Below the pieces are notes generated by a model. It was not told the DNA's origin and ran no database searches. It was given only the letters and a program-made list of their open reading frames with translations. Position numbers and translations under genes: made by a program. This document shows positions 63,280 through 64,000 of a stretch of 64,000 nt of DNA, one piece after another; positions within the stretch are counted from its first letter, which is position 1, and each line of letters opens with the position of its first letter. This DNA comes from Catalinimonas alkaloidigena (GTDB taxonomy: Bacteria > Bacteroidota > Bacteroidia > Cytophagales > Cyclobacteriaceae): the NCBI RefSeq assembly GCF_029504655.1, contig NZ_JAQFIL010000001.1:2671001-2735000 (forward strand). Direction: 5' to 3'.

Positions 63280-64000
63280 ATGCATTGGGAAAAATACCCT
63301 CACAAGAAGATAAAACAGACTGTATTTGATGCTCTGAAGAAAAACCTGGACTATCGTACTGAGGATGTATTGGGTTTACCCGCAACCTACCTTGATCCAG
63401 AAGTATTTTATCAGGATGCGCCTTTTCTCAAAGATGCTCCCTATATGCAAACCATGGTAGCTAATCCCAATCATATAGGTTGTCATACATTAGGTGATGC
63501 TGAACCAGCTTTTTTAGGTACGCAAGCGATAGAAAAAGAACTGATCGGTATTTGTGCTACCCAGATTTTTTCAGCGAAAGAACAAAATTATGATGGCTAT
63601 GTAGCTTCGGGCGGGACAGAAGCCAATATTGAATCTCTATGGGTACATAGAAATCTCTACATGCGTGAGTACGGAGCACAGGCTCATGAGATCGCTGTAG
63701 TTTATTCTGCAGACACCCATTATTCAATCCCTAAAGGTGTAAACTTGCTTCAGCTACAGTCAGTACTTTTGCCGGTAGAAGACGACACCCGAGAAATTGA
63801 TTTTGATGCTATGAGAGCGCGTATGCACAAAGCACAATCTGATGGGCTAAAATATTTTATATTGATCATGAACATGTCAACCACCATGTTTGGATCGGTG
63901 GATAATGTAGAGCAGGCAATGGAGATCATGGAAGGGCTGCCATGCGAATATCGGATTCACGTGGATGGAGCTTATGGAGGCTTTATCTATCCATTTACCA
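63280..64000 (+). CDS. Pyridoxal-dependent decarboxylase family protein (5' part)
   Basis: The first 240 codons of a gene that continues past the right edge. ATG 63280 begins MHWEKYPHKK. Visible PLP-enzyme features are SGGTEAN (110-116, phosphate contact), H147 in ADTHYSIPKG (ring stacking) and D229 in HVDGAYGGF (pyridine nitrogen). This is the group II decarboxylase/aminotransferase layout, as in histidine or tyrosine decarboxylases. The active-site Lys would be beyond the edge. The substrate cannot be judged. It was missed by complete-ORF calling because it has no stop in the window. Confidence 0.85.
   Translation, partial: MHWEKYPHKKIKQTVFDALKKNLDYRTEDVLGLPATYLDPEVFYQDAPFLKDAPYMQTMVANPNHIGCHTLGDAEPAFLGTQAIEKELIGICATQIFSAKEQNYDGYVASGGTEANIESLWVHRNLYMREYGAQAHEIAVVYSADTHYSIPKGVNLLQLQSVLLPVEDDTREIDFDAMRARMHKAQSDGLKYFILIMNMSTTMFGSVDNVEQAMEIMEGLPCEYRIHVDGAYGGFIYPFT

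Noticed and set aside
1..64000. CRISPR array, tRNA or rRNA genes
   Set aside because: No regularly spaced repeats and no cloverleaf or rRNA-like sequence were seen in the non-coding gaps.

Overview
The window looks like a chromosomal segment of a Gram-negative member of the Bacteroidota, most likely a free-living, perhaps marine, member of the order Cytophagales. The evidence is a SusC/SusD outer-membrane pair, several lipoproteins with Bacteroidota-style lipoboxes, LpxB and a heptose epimerase for lipopolysaccharide, a DPP-IV-type S9B peptidase, a Lacal_2735-type small protein, AT-rich intergenic DNA and several promoter candidates of the TTTG / TAnnTTTG type. The lineage is inferred from gene content, not from a marker comparison. 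I see no rRNA, tRNA, CRISPR array or prophage.

Layout. 174-4422: Na+/solute symporter, GNAT acetyltransferase, PLP amino-acid racemase and M20 amidohydrolase, plausibly an amino-acid (D-amino-acid or N-acyl-amino-acid) use locus. 4494-6426: MscS channel and a voltage-sensor K+ channel in tandem. 6465-9299: CvfB-like S1 protein, TPR protein, a small Lacal_2735-like protein and a BrkB-like membrane protein. 9300-10150: largely non-coding, with an orphan terminator. 10151-14132: divergent DPP-IV-like and subtilisin-like proteases. 14247-22597: TIM-barrel epimerase-like protein, lipoprotein, DUF92 protein, M1 peptidase, TlpA-like thioredoxin, AGCS transporter, DUF7832-like protein, Apt and an SDR. 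22945-27733: the conserved prkA-yeaH-spoVR triad. 27730-30420 (minus): inositol-phosphatase-family protein, GHMP sugar kinase and an unknown 105-aa protein, separated by 1-2 nt. 30616-34672: HAD hydrolase, M50-type membrane protease, then mannosyl-3-phosphoglycerate synthase and phosphatase, which make the osmolyte mannosylglycerate. 34692-35883: an intact ISAs1-family element with 18-bp inverted repeats and a 9-bp target duplication, inserted two codons before the original stop of an ATP-dependent DNA ligase gene.

37489-49635 holds a small lipoprotein, leuS, a CHAD protein, oligopeptidase B, hldD, queD, lpxB and two Gfo/Idh/MocA oxidoreductases with twin-arginine leaders. 50392-58833 is a SusC (broken by a one-base frameshift)/SusD pair followed by cutC, a lipoprotein endonuclease/exonuclease/phosphatase-family hydrolase and a MalS-like GH13 alpha-amylase lipoprotein. 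58861-64000 carries an orphan PAS histidine kinase, a secreted SGNH hydrolase, a lipoprotein alpha/beta hydrolase and the first 240 codons of a PLP-dependent decarboxylase that runs off the right edge.

Themes: osmotic and stress physiology (mannosylglycerate, MscS, K+ channel, PrkA/YeaH/SpoVR), extracellular peptide and glucan breakdown, and twin-arginine-type export of several redox or sugar-acting enzymes. No wholly new defence or mobile system is evident. The most concrete unusual points are the IS-rewritten ligase terminus, the susC frameshift, the kinase/phosphatase/105-aa operon beside the mannosylglycerate genes, and the repeated interlocking of convergent stop codons.
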